A DNA stretch of 64,000 bases from QHWT01 sp963755695 (GCA_963755695.1 CAVWLB010000008.1:1550001-1614000); one strand, 5' to 3'; positions 10,355 to 21,555 are shown, counted from the first letter of the stretch. Made by a program: numbers and translations. The notes: generated from the sequence alone by a model not told the origin.

Positions 10355-11326
10355 TTGACCCGTCTCTCCAAGCTCGACGCTCTCCTGCTCCTGATGACGC
10401 TCATCTGGGGCACGAATTACACCGTCATCAAGTCTGCGTTCAAGGAAATCGATCCCCAGGCATTCAACGCGCTTCGTCTCATCGTCGCGTCCTCGGTGAT
10501 GCTCGCGACGATGGCGATCACCCGGCGCGTGCGGTGGAACCCGGGAGAGGTGTTCTTCACGTCGGAGCCGGTCACTCGGCGTGACTGGGTTGCGCTTGCC
10601 GCTCTTGGCCTGGTCGGTCACTGCATCTATCAATACCTGTTCGTCGGCGGGGTCGCCCGCACCAGCATCGCCAACAGCTCCTTGCTGCTTGCGGCGAGCC
10701 CGGTGTTGATCACGATTCTTGGCGTCGGCCTCCACAAACTCGGGGGCCCCGGCGAACGGGTCACCGCGATGCATTGGGCCGGCACGCTTCTCTCCCTCGC
10801 GGGTATCTACATCGTCGTCCGCAGCGGTGGCAAGACGGCGGGGCAGTCGCTCTTCGGCGACCTGCTGATGGGGGGTGCGGTCGTCTGCTGGTCGACGTAC
10901 ACGATCGCGGCCAGGCCGCTGATGGAGCGGCATTCGCCGGTCGGTGTCACGGCGCTGTCGATGGCCGTCGGGACGTTGTTCTACGTCCCGCTGGCGCTGA
11001 CCGCGATGCGGCGCGCGGATTGGGCGATGCTGAGCGTCCAGACGTGGATGGCGCTGGTGTATTCGGCGGTGCTGTCGATCTGTGTGGCCTACGTCATCTG
11101 GTACATGGGGGTCCGGGAATTGGGGAGCGCGCGGACGGCGGTCTACTCGAATCTGATGCCGGTGGTCGCGATGGTGACGGCCGTCATCTGGCTCCGGGAG
11201 CCGGTTGGTTTCGGCAAGATCGCGGGCGCAGCGCTGGTTCTCGCTGGGGTGGCCCTGACCCGCGTGGGGAAGAAGGCTCACGGCTCCAGGCTGATGGCAC
11301 AGGCCGGCTCATGCCTGGGGCACTGA
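10355..11326 (+). CDS. EamA-family (DMT) metabolite exporter
   Basis: This inner-membrane protein of about 323 residues has ten hydrophobic segments arranged as two EamA repeats. The first starts LLLLMTLIWGTNYTVIKSAF with FNALRLIVASS, and the second starts FGDLLMGGAVVCWSTYTIAA. LGSARTAVYSNLMPVVAMVT and IWLREPVGFGKIAGAALVLA are typical EamA helices. The substrate is unknown; relatives export amino acids, nucleosides or other metabolites. The start is uncertain: TTG 10355 is chosen because residues before it come from the upstream word-repeat tract. The last 16 or so residues (AHGSRLMAQAGSCLGH) are encoded by the next word-repeat tract, so the C-terminus appears remodelled by the repeat. Confidence 0.88.
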   Translation: MTRLSKLDALLLLMTLIWGTNYTVIKSAFKEIDPQAFNALRLIVASSVMLATMAITRRVRWNPGEVFFTSEPVTRRDWVALAALGLVGHCIYQYLFVGGVARTSIANSSLLLAASPVLITILGVGLHKLGGPGERVTAMHWAGTLLSLAGIYIVVRSGGKTAGQSLFGDLLMGGAVVCWSTYTIAARPLMERHSPVGVTALSMAVGTLFYVPLALTAMRRADWAMLSVQTWMALVYSAVLSICVAYVIWYMGVRELGSARTAVYSNLMPVVAMVTAVIWLREPVGFGKIAGAALVLAGVALTRVGKKAHGSRLMAQAGSCLGH

Positions 11327-11354
11327 GGCGCACCCGAGCCCTGAGCCCTAAGCC
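11275..11354 (+). repeat. Word-repeat inverted tract overlapping the end of eamA
   Basis: Left words GGCTCACGGCTCC, GGCTGATGG and GGCTCATGCC lie inside the coding end of the EamA gene. Right words GAGCCCTGAGCCCTAAGCC lie just after its stop. The arms are roughly complementary. This is the same word family as the tracts at 8283 and 39375. Confidence 0.65.
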
Positions 11355-11357
11355 GGT

Positions 11358-11363
11358 TACAAT
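11358..11363 (+). promoter_or_regulatory. -10 box TACAAT, probable leaderless start
   Basis: TACAAT lies exactly 9 nt before the GTG start of the desaturase gene, with no Shine-Dalgarno sequence in between. This spacing puts transcription start at or near the start codon. No good -35 box is seen. Confidence 0.5.
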
Positions 11364-11372
11364 AGATCGACC

Positions 11373-12377
11373 GTGAAATCGCACCATTACTCGCAGCATT
11401 CGGCTGGGCTGAGGGCCGAGCTCGGCGCCGCGATCACCCGCGACCAGATGCGCGACTTCCACCGGAAGCAGCCATGGCGGCACCTCGCCGTGACCATCCG
11501 TCAGTTCGGCATCCTGGCGCTCGCCACCTGGGGGCTGATCAAGTACGACAATCCGCTGATCTGGATTCCGCTTGCGTTCGTCCAGGGCTTCACGATCTTC
11601 AACTTCACGGTGTTGCTGCACGAGGTCGTGCACCACACGGTCTTTACCAGGCGTCATCAGACGGCAGAGCGACTCCTCGGCTTCCTCTACGCCATTCCGA
11701 GCGGCATCTCGGCGAGCCAGTTCACCCGCTGGCATCTCGACCATCATGCGGAGCTTGGATCGGACGAGGACGATCCCAAGCGCGCCCACCTGTCGCCGAA
11801 GGTGAACGCGCGGTGGTACAAGCTGCTCTACTGCACGCCGGCGTTGTTCCCGATCTATTTCCGCGCCGCGCGGCGCGAAGCCTCAACCTATCCGCAGGCG
11901 CTCCAGAACGCCATCGCACTCGAACGCAAGCTGTCGATGCTGGCGCACCTGTCAGCAATCGCGATCGTCTGGTACGTCTTCGGGTTCTACGCGGCGCTTC
12001 GCAGCAACATCATTCCGGTCTTCTTCATCTTTCCGATCGCGTTCACCCTCAATCGCCTCGGCCAGCACTACGACATCGACCCGTCGGATCCGGCCAAGTG
12101 GGGCACGCTGATGAAGGGGAACTGGTTCTGGGATTTCGCGTTCCTGAACTCGAATTACCACCTCGAACACCACTACTTTCCCGGGATCCCGTTCTATCGC
12201 CTGCCCGAAGTCCAACGCGCGCTCGTGCCGTTCTACCAGAAGAAGCAGATGCGCTGGCAGTCGTACGGACGCCTCGTCTACGGATGGCTCGTCGAGAACC
12301 ACGCCCCGCACACCGATTGGAGCGCCTCGAGCGGACAGCCGCGCCCCCGGGTTGCGCCCGAGATCCACTTTCAGTAA
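11373..12377 (+). CDS. Membrane fatty acid desaturase
   Basis: This 334-residue protein belongs to the FA_desaturase superfamily of membrane di-iron oxygenases that insert double bonds into acyl chains. The three histidine clusters are present: HEVVHH (about residue 87), HLDHH (about residue 125) and LEHHYFPG (about residue 266). Hydrophobic pairs lie near residues 45-85 and 190-225. The regiospecificity and whether the substrate is acyl-lipid or acyl-CoA cannot be told. Start GTG 11373 fits the -10 box 9 nt upstream. The gene ends 11 bp from the convergent isomerase gene. Confidence 0.88.
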   Translation: MKSHHYSQHSAGLRAELGAAITRDQMRDFHRKQPWRHLAVTIRQFGILALATWGLIKYDNPLIWIPLAFVQGFTIFNFTVLLHEVVHHTVFTRRHQTAERLLGFLYAIPSGISASQFTRWHLDHHAELGSDEDDPKRAHLSPKVNARWYKLLYCTPALFPIYFRAARREASTYPQALQNAIALERKLSMLAHLSAIAIVWYVFGFYAALRSNIIPVFFIFPIAFTLNRLGQHYDIDPSDPAKWGTLMKGNWFWDFAFLNSNYHLEHHYFPGIPFYRLPEVQRALVPFYQKKQMRWQSYGRLVYGWLVENHAPHTDWSASSGQPRPRVAPEIHFQ

Positions 12378-12388
12378 TTAGCCGATCA

Positions 12389-13630
12389 CTAGGATCGATA
12401 CGCCTCGCGCCCGACTCCCTGAACCGGGATGTTCTGTGCCGCGAGCACCTCATGCTGCAGCGCGTACATGTCTGCGGCGGACTGATCGATGTGCCGGACG
12501 AAGGCAATCGATCCCGACAGGATCGGTTTCAGCCGCGCCTTGTCCTGAATCCGCGCCGGCGGGTACTCGTGCTCGACGATGAGATGGGTGTTGGCGACGT
12601 CGAGCGCCAGCAGCTCTCGCGCGGCGAGCTGGTGGTCGAACCAGTCAACGGTCCGGTTCTGCAGGTACGCGAGCGGATCGTGCCGCGCCGTCCCCGGCAG
12701 CTCGTGTTCCGCCAGCACGATCTGCTTCTTCCAGGCGTTGAGCTGGTCGGCAGGGTTGCTCGACGGGTTGCCGTCTTTCCAGTCGCCGCGCTCGACCGTT
12801 TGTCCGCCGTAGCCCCACTCGGAAACGCCGCGCGAGTTGACCACCTGACCCTTGACGTGGAACCCGCCGATGAGGAAGTTGTAGCCGGCGTCCTTGAGGA
12901 ACTGGAACAGCGAGCGCGTGTCCTGGCCCATCAGGATCGCGTGCGACGGGTCGTAGTGGATGCGGAACTGATCGCCGACCCCGTGCTTCTCGCAGATTCG
13001 GTGCAGCGCGATCCACGTGCCGGGGGTATACGCGATATTGTTATGAAAGATGTCTCCCGTGGTCCAGCCGGGCATCGGGCACTGCTCAACTCGGTACGTG
13101 AGGCCGCGTGCCTTCGCGTCCTGGAGGAGCGGGATGAATGACTCCTCGAAATCGAGGAGGTTTTGATCCATGCTGAGCTGCGCGTTGCGTCCGACGAACC
13201 CGCACACCGCGTCGACGCCGAGCAGCGTCGCCGCTTCGAACGCGCGGCGCATGAAATCGTATTTCTTCTGGCGCACCGCGCGGTCGTGGTGCAGCATGTT
13301 GTCGAAGTATCCGACCTCAGAGATGCCGACTCGATGCGCTTCGAGCGCCTTCTGCACGCGCCGCGCGCGCTCTTTGTCGAACGGGCGCCGCAGATCCAGC
13401 GTGTTGGCGACCGGATCGAGCATCGCTTCGGGTGGCACATCGGATTCGGTGGGATGGAGCGCGGCTGACAGCTGGATGTTGTCGGCTCCGAGCTCACGCG
13501 CGAACGCCACCCACTCCTCGATGGCGAGATCGGGATCGCCGTCTCGCACCTCGCGCGCCGTCAGCTCCTGGATGGCTGCCGTCAGGATGCCGACTTTCAT
13601 ATACTTCGGGTCGAACGGTTGAATGCGCAT
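12389..13630 (-). CDS. Sugar phosphate isomerase/epimerase-like TIM barrel protein
   Basis: This 413-residue protein has the AP-endonuclease-2/xylose isomerase-like TIM barrel fold (Pfam AP_endonuc_2). Seen: KVGILTAAIQELTAREVRDG, GISEVGYFDNMLHHD, GVDAVCGFVGRN, GLTYRVEQCPMPGW, FRIHYDPSHAILMGQD and IGGFHVKGQVV. The Glu, His and Asp of EQC, HYDPSHA and FHVKG are likely metal ligands. The substrate is unknown. The longer start at 13630 is preferred over Met 13600 because TATAGT sits 8 nt before it. It diverges from the Gfo/Idh/MocA gene, which suggests a shared sugar catabolic function. Confidence 0.85.
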   Translation of the reverse strand: MRIQPFDPKYMKVGILTAAIQELTAREVRDGDPDLAIEEWVAFARELGADNIQLSAALHPTESDVPPEAMLDPVANTLDLRRPFDKERARRVQKALEAHRVGISEVGYFDNMLHHDRAVRQKKYDFMRRAFEAATLLGVDAVCGFVGRNAQLSMDQNLLDFEESFIPLLQDAKARGLTYRVEQCPMPGWTTGDIFHNNIAYTPGTWIALHRICEKHGVGDQFRIHYDPSHAILMGQDTRSLFQFLKDAGYNFLIGGFHVKGQVVNSRGVSEWGYGGQTVERGDWKDGNPSSNPADQLNAWKKQIVLAEHELPGTARHDPLAYLQNRTVDWFDHQLAARELLALDVANTHLIVEHEYPPARIQDKARLKPILSGSIAFVRHIDQSAADMYALQHEVLAAQNIPVQGVGREAYRS

Positions 13631-13638
13631 GGCCCGCG

Positions 13639-13644
13639 ACTATA
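13639..13644 (-). promoter_or_regulatory. -10 box TATAGT, probable leaderless start
   Basis: On the minus strand TATAGT lies 8 nt before ATG 13630 of the isomerase gene, with no Shine-Dalgarno sequence between. It supports the longer start codon over Met 13600. Confidence 0.5.
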
Positions 13645-13686
13645 ACCGCTTTCACTGAATCGGATCGAGAGGGAGGAAGGTACGCC

Positions 13687-15246
13687 GTGACCGACATTAC
13701 ACGCAGACGTTTCGTGCAAACCGTTGCCGGCACCGGAGCGGCACTGACGATCGTGCCCCGCCACGTGCTCGGCAAAGGCTTTCAGGCCCCCAGCGACACG
13801 GTAAACGTGGCGGCCGTCGGCATCGGTGGCCGAGGTGGCAGCGACCTTCGCGGGGTGCTCAGCCAGAACATCACCGCCATCTGCGACGTGGACGACTCCC
13901 AGGTCGAAAGCCGGTTCAAGTCGTATCAGATGGCGCTCAATCCCAAGCCGGAGCCGCAGGGCGGAGCCCGCGGCGATCGCGAGCCGCCGCGTCAGCCGTC
14001 CCAGGCACAGCTCGACGCGAACGGGCGGCGGCCGCAGGCCGACGACATGGCGGATCTGCGCAAGTTCGTCGAGCAGCAGATGCCGAAGGCCGCGAAGTAC
14101 AAGGACTACCGCGAGATGTTCGACAAACAGAAGGACATCGACGCGGTGATTGTCGCGACGCCGGATCACATGCACGCCGCCATCGCGTCCGCCGCGATGG
14201 CGCTCGGCAAGCACGTCTACGTCGAGAAGCCGCTCTGCTGGTCGGTCAAGGAAGCGCGCCATCTCGCGGCAAAGGCTCGCGACAACGCCAAGCTCGTGAC
14301 CCAGATGGGCAACCAGGGGCACTCGATGGACGAGGCTCGCCTCAGCTACGAGTTGATCACTGCCGGCGCGATCGGCGACGTGCGTGAAGTGCACGTGTGG
14401 ACGAACCGTCCGCTGGGTTTCTGGCCGCAAGGCGTCCCGCGGCCTGCGCCGCTGCCCTCGGATGCCAAGCTCGGATGGAACGCGCGCGGTCTCGATGCGC
14501 GGCTCGCTGCCGCCATGGCGTCCGAGGCCGGTTCAGTGCCGCCAGGACTCGACTGGGACCTCTTCCTCGGGGCCGGTCCCGTCGTCGAGTACCACCCGGT
14601 GTATCACCCGTTCAACTGGCGCGGCTGGGTCGATTGGGGCCAGGGTCCGCTGGGCGACATGGGGGCGCATCTCATCGACCATCCGTTCTGGTCGCTGAAG
14701 CTGGGATTCCCTGCAACGATTGAAACCATCTCGACGCCATTCAATGGCGCGTCCTATCCGGATGCGACGACGACCTATTACACCTTCCCGGCGCGCGGAA
14801 GCATGCCGCCGGTGAAGCTGACCTGGTACGACGGCGGCCTGATGCCTGCCAAACCGGAGGAGCTCGGCGACGAGCAGCTGAATGCGGGCGGCGGCGTTCT
14901 CTACATCGGGTCGAAGGGCAAGATGCTGCAGGACACTTACGGATTGAATCCGCGGCTGCTGCCGGCGTCGCTGCAGGAAGGGTACGGCGCGCCCAAGGCG
15001 GTTTTGCCGCGCGTTCCGCACGAAGACCATCACATGAACTGGATCGACGCAATCAAGGGCAAGGAGAAGGCTTCCTCGCCGTTCGAGTACGCCACGCAGC
15101 TCACCGAGGTCATGCTGCTCGGGATCGTTTCACTGCGCGCCAAGACCAAGCTCCAGTACGACTCGCAGAACGTGCGCGTCACCAACAACCAGGCCGCGAA
15201 CGACTTCCTTGGCCGGGATCCGCGCAAGGGATTCGAGCTGCGCTAG
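13687..15246 (+). CDS. Tat-exported Gfo/Idh/MocA-family oxidoreductase
   Basis: This 519-residue protein has an N-terminal twin-arginine motif (TRRRFVQTVAGTGAALT), so export in folded form is likely. The NAD(P)-binding Rossmann fold begins NVAAVGIGGRGGSDLRGVL. The conserved lysine-proline motif is HVYVEKPLCWSVKEA (about residue 180). TQMGNQGHSMDEARLSYELI and GDMGAHLIDHPFWSLKLG follow, both typical of the exported subgroup found in Acidobacteria, Planctomycetes and Bacteroidetes. A polar insert rich in Pro, Gln and Arg lies at about residues 80-120. GTG 13687 is preceded by GGGAGGAAGG at good spacing. It probably oxidises a sugar or sugar acid together with the neighbouring TIM-barrel proteins. 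Confidence 0.92.
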   Translation: MTDITRRRFVQTVAGTGAALTIVPRHVLGKGFQAPSDTVNVAAVGIGGRGGSDLRGVLSQNITAICDVDDSQVESRFKSYQMALNPKPEPQGGARGDREPPRQPSQAQLDANGRRPQADDMADLRKFVEQQMPKAAKYKDYREMFDKQKDIDAVIVATPDHMHAAIASAAMALGKHVYVEKPLCWSVKEARHLAAKARDNAKLVTQMGNQGHSMDEARLSYELITAGAIGDVREVHVWTNRPLGFWPQGVPRPAPLPSDAKLGWNARGLDARLAAAMASEAGSVPPGLDWDLFLGAGPVVEYHPVYHPFNWRGWVDWGQGPLGDMGAHLIDHPFWSLKLGFPATIETISTPFNGASYPDATTTYYTFPARGSMPPVKLTWYDGGLMPAKPEELGDEQLNAGGGVLYIGSKGKMLQDTYGLNPRLLPASLQEGYGAPKAVLPRVPHEDHHMNWIDAIKGKEKASSPFEYATQLTEVMLLGIVSLRAKTKLQYDSQNVRVTNNQAANDFLGRDPRKGFELR

Positions 15247-15321
15247 AGAGATTCTCCGGATTCCAGGGTTCCGCGTTCCGCGGGTTCAGGTTCCCGGTTC
15301 GCTCGTTCTTGGTTCGAAGAT
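15247..15321 (+). repeat. Single-arm GGTTC word tract
   Basis: The region between two genes is made of repeated GGTTCC, GGGTTC and CGGTTCG words with no clear second arm. The same word is used by the large palindrome at 16307. Confidence 0.55.
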
Positions 15322-15345
15322 TTGTGGGCTACGTCAGGAGACGAG

Positions 15346-16312
15346 ATGGAGACCGATCGGATGATGTACTCGCGGCGGGACTTCGGAAGACTGGTGACGG
15401 CGGGCCTGCCGCTCGCGCTCGTGCTGCGGGCGAGAGCGGATTCGAAGATCAACGGGGTGCAAATTGGTGCGATCACCTACAGCTTCCGCACCATGACCAA
15501 TCCCGACGACATCATTGCCGCGTACCAGACGATCGGCCTGAGCGAAGCGGAGCTCATGTCGAACCACGCCGAAGCGCTGGCCGGGGCCCCGCCCGGACCA
15601 GCATTCGGCGGTGGTCGTGGCCGCGGGCCGCAGATGACCGAGGAACAACGCGCCGCCGCGGAAAAGGCCCGTCTGGAGCGCGCCGAGCAGATGAGGCAGT
15701 GGCGGACGTCGGTCTCGATGGACAAGTTCAAGGACGTTCGCAAGAAGTTCAACGACGCCGGTGTCGATGTTCGGCTGCTCTGCTACAACATGAAACGTCA
15801 ACAGCACCAAAGACGACGAGATCGAATATGCGTTCCAGCTGGCAAAGGCCCTGGGCGTGAAAGCCATCTCCACCTCGACGCAGGTCAGCATGGCCAAGCG
15901 CCTGGCGCCCTTTGCCGACAAGCATCAGTTGATGGTCGGGTTCCACGGGCATGACCAGACCGACAGGCCGGACGAGGTCTCGACGGAAGAGACGTTCAAG
16001 ACCGTGATGGCGGCATCGAAGTACCTCGGTGCGAATCTCGATATCGGCCACTTCACCGCCGCGAACGGCGATCCGGTGGCGTTCATCGAGCAGTACCACG
16101 ACCGAATCACCAACCTGCACCTGAAGGATCGGAAGAAGAACCACGGCGAGAACGTGCCCTGGGGTCAGGGGGACACGCCGATCAAGCCGGTCCTGCAGCT
16201 ACTCAAGGACAAGAAATACGACATCCCCGCCAACATCGAGTTCGAGTACGGCGGTGATCCCGTGGCGGAAGTGGGGAAGTGCCTTGAATATTGTCGACAG
16301 GCACTCGCGTGA
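15346..16312 (+). CDS. Tat-exported sugar phosphate isomerase/epimerase (one frameshift)
   Basis: This is a xylose-isomerase-like TIM barrel of about 320 residues with an N-terminal twin-arginine segment (SRRDFGRLVTAGLPLALVL). Seen: GVQIGAITYSFRTM, a Gly/Arg insert near residues 80-100, VSMDKFKDVRKKFNDAGVDV, then after the shift ALGVKAISTSTQ, HQLMVGFHGHDQT, LGANLDIGHFTAANGDP and ITNLHLKDRKKNHGENVPWG. An extra A in the AAA run at about 15794 breaks the frame; removing it gives a continuous protein. Start ATG 15346 follows AGGAG. The stop codon lies within the outermost 16 bp of the palindrome at 16307. It is likely a partner of the preceding oxidoreductase. Confidence 0.88.
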
Positions 16313-16590
16313 ACGGGTTCGCGGGTTCTCAGGTTCTCGGGTTCACTGGTTCGGGTTCTCAGGTTCTGGGGTTCTGGGGTTCTGGGTTCAGGTTCTGGGT
16401 TCCCAGGTTCTGGGTCTTCGAGGTCCTTGCGCGGTTCGACCTTGAGAACGAGCTTCGGAACCCTCAACCATCGAACCCGTGAACCCGTGAACCCGAACCC
16501 GTGAACCCGTGAACCCGAACCCGTGAATCCGAACCCGTGAACCCGAACCCGTGAACCCGAGAACCAGAGAACCTGCGAACCCGTTCACGC
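16307..16590. repeat. 284 bp GGTTC/GAACC word palindrome between convergent genes
   Basis: The left arm (16307 to about 16435) is made of GGGTTC, GGTTCTC and GGTTCTGG words. The right arm (about 16455-16590) is made of GAACCC, GAACCCGT and GAGAACC words. The outer 16 bp (GCGTGAACGGGTTCGC at 16307-16322) match the reverse complement of 16575-16590 exactly, and the next ~35 bp match at most positions in the same word order. Both flanking genes end GCG-TGA inside these outer 16 bp. It could act as a bidirectional terminator. Confidence 0.85.
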
Positions 16591-17649
16591 CCTGACCGCC
16601 GCGCGCGGCGCCGATTGATACAGCGCCACCAACGCGGCGCCAATAGCCTGCGACAAGTCGCCAAGTGACGCCGCCACGATGCGCAGACGCTGTCGCTGGG
16701 CGGGCCATAAGTACGGCAGCGCGCTGTCGCGCACGATTTTCAGATATCGCGAGCGGAAGGTGTCGCTCGTGGCCTCGGGATCCATCAATCCGCCCGCAAT
16801 CACGACGAACTCGGTGTCGAGCGCCATCTGCAGCGAAGCGACGTGGAGCCCGAGGGCGCGCGCCTGGAAATCGAAGACCCCGACGGCAAGGGCATCGCCT
16901 CGCTGTGCCAGTCCGCGTAGTGCCAGCGCGCGCTGCCTTCCCGTGTAACTGGGCTTGGCCAGCTCGTGATCCCGGTGAGACTTCAACGCACGCTCGATGA
17001 GATGCGGCAACCCGGCGAGCGTCGTGTACATCTCCACGCAGCCCCAGGTGCGGCCGCAGCCGCACGTTTGCGGTTCGATGTTGTCGAGCAGGTGCAGCGG
17101 CGCGGGCAGGTGGGCGGCTTCCATGCCATTGAGGGTGTCGCCTTCGAGCGGGAGGCCGTCCGGGCCGACATACGCGCATCCGAGGCCCGACCCCGGTGCC
17201 AGCATCAGCACGGACGCCCGGGTGCTCCCGCGTACGTGCTGCGCTTCGGCGACGCCTCCCATATTCCCGTCATTACCGACGACGAGCGGGACGACGTGTC
17301 CGGCGCGCGAGGCCAGCGCATCGGCATAGGCGGTGTAGATGTCGCAGCCGATGAAGCTCTCCGGCAGGTTCGGCGACTTCCCGAACACGCCGTAGCGTTC
17401 GTAGGGGCCAGGAATCGCCAGGCCCACTCCCTGCACATCATCCCAGCCGAGCTCGTTCTCGGCGAGATATCGTGCGATCGCCTCGACCCAGCTCGCCACG
17501 ACCGCCTGCGGTCCGGCCGTCGACGGCGTCGGCGCCTGCAGCAGCTTCGTCGAAACCGGCGACCCGTCCGAACTGACGCCAGCGACCTTCGACGTCGTAG
17601 CGCCGCCGTCGGTGCCGATGTATACGTGTCCATCCGAATGGCTGCTCAT
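16585..17649 (-). CDS. ROK-family sugar kinase/N-acetylglucosamine kinase-like protein
   Basis: This cytoplasmic protein of 354 residues has the actin-like ATPase fold. The phosphate-1 motif is VYIGTDGGATTSKVAGVSSD near the N-terminus, the sugar-binding LAIPGPYE and VGNDGNMGGVAEA follow, and the ROK zinc motif reads CGCGRTWGCVEMY (about residue 210), then TEFVVIAGGLMDPE. It probably phosphorylates glucose or a related hexose. Start ATG 17649 is chosen because AGAGGAG lies just upstream; residues before it are not conserved. The stop lies within the shared palindrome. Its head is close to the exported methyltransferase gene on the same strand. Confidence 0.88.
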   Translation of the reverse strand: MSSHSDGHVYIGTDGGATTSKVAGVSSDGSPVSTKLLQAPTPSTAGPQAVVASWVEAIARYLAENELGWDDVQGVGLAIPGPYERYGVFGKSPNLPESFIGCDIYTAYADALASRAGHVVPLVVGNDGNMGGVAEAQHVRGSTRASVLMLAPGSGLGCAYVGPDGLPLEGDTLNGMEAAHLPAPLHLLDNIEPQTCGCGRTWGCVEMYTTLAGLPHLIERALKSHRDHELAKPSYTGRQRALALRGLAQRGDALAVGVFDFQARALGLHVASLQMALDTEFVVIAGGLMDPEATSDTFRSRYLKIVRDSALPYLWPAQRQRLRIVAASLGDLSQAIGAALVALYQSAPRAAVRA

Positions 17650-17674
17650 CGAATGCTCCTCTGTTGGCGCTGAC

Positions 17675-18220
17675 TCAGCGCTCGCCAACCCGCCAGAGGT
17701 AAATCGTCTTGCCGTCGATCTCACGTTGATCGTCGGGCGGCCAGGAGCCGCCCATGCTGAAGGAATGGGAGACGATACGCGTGCCCGGCTTGAGGTCGCG
17801 CTTGAGCTTCGGCATCAGCTTCTCGTTGAGCGACGGAAGCAGGTAGAGCGTCACGACGGTCGCTTTGCTGATGTCGCTCTCGAACAGGTCGCCATTGACG
17901 AACGACACCTTGTCGGTGACGCCGGCCGCCTTTGCATTTTCGTTGGCCTCCTCGATCCGTTTGGGATCGATGTCGATGCCGACGCCGTGAGCGCCGTACT
18001 TTTGCGCCGCGGCGATCGGGATGCGGCCGTCGCCGCAACCGAGATCGTAGACGACGTCCTTGTCGGTGACGCGCGCTAGATCGAGCATGGCCATGACGAC
18101 CGACGGAGGAGTGGGAACGAAGAAGACGTCAGGTTTGCGCAGCGTCGGCTGCTGCCCGGCCGCGTTCGTGAGCCACAACATCACACACGCAATGGCCGAA
18201 AGTGCCACTCGAATCACCAT
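17675..18220 (-). CDS. Exported SAM-dependent methyltransferase-like protein
   Basis: This 181-residue protein starts with a signal-peptide-like stretch (IRVALSAIACVMLWLTNAAG) followed by a complete class I methyltransferase core: motif I VVYDLGCGDGRIPIAAAQKY, the acidic loop VGIDIDPKRIEEANENAK, FVNGDLFESDIS and LYLLPSLNEKLMPKL. It resembles the small methyltransferases with a PTPPSVVMAMLDLA lead-in. The substrate is unknown. A secreted SAM-dependent enzyme is puzzling because SAM is not expected in the periplasm, so the leader may instead be a membrane anchor. The start overlaps the stop of the barrel gene by 7 bp (ATGGTGA), indicating co-translation. Confidence 0.85.
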   Translation of the reverse strand: MVIRVALSAIACVMLWLTNAAGQQPTLRKPDVFFVPTPPSVVMAMLDLARVTDKDVVYDLGCGDGRIPIAAAQKYGAHGVGIDIDPKRIEEANENAKAAGVTDKVSFVNGDLFESDISKATVVTLYLLPSLNEKLMPKLKRDLKPGTRIVSHSFSMGGSWPPDDQREIDGKTIYLWRVGER

Positions 18221-18876
18221 GCGACCCCCAATCCCGCCGCTAGATGCTGCGACAGATACCGTGCCTGGATGGTGCCGCCCGCCACGCTGACGCTGGGGGC
18301 AGCGGTCGTGAGCTTGTACTCGGCGAGCAGACGGCCTCGTCCCGCGATACGAACCTCGGTCCCGACCGCCGCCTGCAGCGCGAGCGATCCCCATTCGTAC
18401 TGCTCCTGGGTCACGCCGTCGATGTCACTTTCGGCGTGCGGTATCGCTACCCCCGCGCCCACCCGTGCCGTTATCGAAGCGCGGTGCGACGAGGGCAGAG
18501 GACGTCGCACGACCGCGTTGGCCAGCAGCAGGTTCAGCCCATGAGAGATTGAAAACCGGCGCACGTCTGCGCCAAGCGTCTCAGCGTGCGCATAGACCTT
18601 CAGGTGAATCAGCTCTCCCTCTACCCCTGTCCCGGAGCCTGCCTGGAACCATCCGACGCGGTAGCCGTAGTACGGCGGCGATTCGAACGACCGCGAATCG
18701 AACGCGACGTCGCTCAATGTCGTTTGCCCGCCCGACGCCGGCCGATCGACGGTGAGGTCGGCCGGGCTGGTCCAGGTGTTTCCTAAATAGGCGGCCACAG
18801 TCCAATCCGCATGTACCGGCGTTGACGACATCAGCCAGGCGCCGACGCCCACGAGCAAGACGCGTCCCGCGGTCAT
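18214..18876 (-). CDS. Predicted outer-membrane beta-barrel protein
   Basis: This 220-residue protein has a signal peptide (MTAGRVLLVGVGAWLMSSTPVHA). Alternating hydrophobic strands with aromatic girdle residues follow (WTVAAYLGNTWT, YYGYRVGWFQ, GVEGELIHLKVYA, SLALQAAVGTEVRI, GRLLAEYKLTTA), ending in LAAGLGVAW with a terminal aromatic. These features match small OmpA/OmpW-like porin-fold proteins. No specific family is recognised. It lies 9 bp after the glucosidase gene and overlaps the methyltransferase gene, so the three are probably one operon. Confidence 0.75.
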   Translation of the reverse strand: MTAGRVLLVGVGAWLMSSTPVHADWTVAAYLGNTWTSPADLTVDRPASGGQTTLSDVAFDSRSFESPPYYGYRVGWFQAGSGTGVEGELIHLKVYAHAETLGADVRRFSISHGLNLLLANAVVRRPLPSSHRASITARVGAGVAIPHAESDIDGVTQEQYEWGSLALQAAVGTEVRIAGRGRLLAEYKLTTAAPSVSVAGGTIQARYLSQHLAAGLGVAW

Positions 18877-18885
18877 GCCGACAGT

Positions 18886-21555
<2,670 letters not shown>

